Source of the DNA: an uncultured Eubacteriales bacterium
GTDB taxonomy: Bacteria > Bacillota > Clostridia > Oscillospirales > Acutalibacteraceae
NCBI GenBank assembly: GCA_934446475.1
Contig: CAKSEH010000003.1
Span: forward strand, 91,343-155,342
Reading direction: 5' to 3'
DNA: 64,000 nt
A program made the position numbers and the translations under genes. Shown here one piece after another: positions 63,732 through 64,000 of the stretch (position 1 is the first letter of the stretch; every line of letters begins with the position of its first letter). Under the pieces are notes generated by a model. That model saw nothing but the letters and a program-made list of their open reading frames with translations. It ran no database searches and was not told where the DNA came from.

Positions 63732-64000
63732 TATGTTATAATAACCTCAAACCGTCGGCGTTTCACAGCCGACGAAATGCATTCGCATTTAAAAACATAC
63801 TGTTTTTGTTTGAGAACATTGAAACTATAAAACCGCCGCACTTAGTATGCGGCGGGCGGCAAAGCCGCTACAAAGCTCTTCGACCTTTGGTTTTATGTTA
63901 TAATAACCTCAAACCGTCGGCGTTTTGCTGCCGACGAAATGCATTCGCATTTAAAAACATACTGTTTTTGTTTGAGAACATTGAAACTATAAAACCGCCG
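63732..64000 (+). repeat. 162-bp tandem repeat with RNA-like folding, running off the window
   Basis: Unit 1 is 63732-63893; unit 2 starts at 63894 and is cut at 64000. The 107 shared bases differ at three sites, all in the 8-nt loop of one hairpin (63760-63767 versus 63922-63929). Each unit can form a closing stem CTCAAAC (63746-63752)/GTTTGAG (63808-63814). This encloses CGTCGGC/GCCGACG and AAATGC/GCATTT, then come CCGCCGCA/TGCGGCGG and GCGGC/GCCGC. It could be a tandem array of structured RNA units; no protein is likely, apart from a 17-codon ATG frame without a ribosome binding site. Confidence 0.65.

Noticed and set aside
63732..64000. CRISPR array
   Set aside because: The repeating unit is 162 bp and nearly identical throughout; there are no short repeats separated by unique spacers and no cas genes.

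Overview
The window reads as a chromosomal segment from an anaerobic, moderately AT-rich Gram-positive bacterium of class Clostridia, most plausibly a gut or rumen member of the Oscillospirales/Ruminococcaceae. The grounds are the spoIIGA-sigE sporulation pair, a PyrR attenuator, a CIRCE element, the c-di-AMP receptor DarA, RicT, a clostridial-type A-type flavoprotein, PduL, strong AGGAGG ribosome binding sites, many TTG starts and near-consensus sigma-A promoters. No rRNA, tRNA, transposase, phage or CRISPR locus was found. The assignment rests on gene content recognised by eye and was not searched.

Layout. 1-2 kb (minus): spoIIGA-sigE and a small DUF1294 membrane gene without a canonical start. 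2-7.3 kb (plus): pth, mfd and a PrsA-like lipoprotein. 7.4-12.5 kb (minus): a CapA-family protein, an inverted-repeat element, a D-lactate-type dehydrogenase, gdhA and a polysaccharide deacetylase. 12.5-18.2 kb (plus): KDPG aldolase and KDG kinase, an ABC exporter with an N-terminal zinc ribbon plus its DUF1854 partner, darA and an acyl-ACP thioesterase. 18.4-21.6 kb: a TetR-controlled drug-type ABC exporter and a VanY-like lipoprotein. 21.7-31 kb: a padR remnant, then an mglBAC-type sugar importer, a small membrane protein with an extracellular beta-grasp repeat, and a response regulator/histidine kinase/binding-lipoprotein sensory set. 31-38.3 kb: hydrolases, a YfcE phosphodiesterase, a TRIC-like membrane protein, a transglutaminase-like lipoprotein, and proB-proA-proC. 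38.4-42.9 kb: hsp20 with CIRCE, a DMT transporter, a YpsA-like protein, a membrane-bound XRE protein and a G5/3D cell-wall protein. 43.2-51.7 kb: the PyrR attenuator with pyrR and a uracil permease, then fprA, pduL, hemW, a histidine phosphatase, ung and an ABC-F protein. 51.7-56.3 kb (minus): prfC-trpS-holB-ricT-ferredoxin. 56.4-63.6 kb: a sortase-type surface protein, a GNAT acetyltransferase, a serine hydrolase, fba, a CNA-B lipoprotein, a second DMT transporter and rhaD.

Functionally the segment combines core information processing (Mfd, Pth, TrpS, RF3, HolB, Ung), proline and pyrimidine control, and sugar catabolism (Mgl importer, Eda/KdgK, RhaD, Fba) with several envelope lipoproteins.

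The least ordinary DNA is at the right edge. A 162-bp tandem repeat can fold into a multi-branched RNA, and its two copies differ only inside one 8-nt hairpin loop. Other non-coding structure worth attention is a 282-bp nested inverted-repeat element at 8.9-9.2 kb and a dispersed 82-bp repeat present at 40.9 and 62.7 kb.
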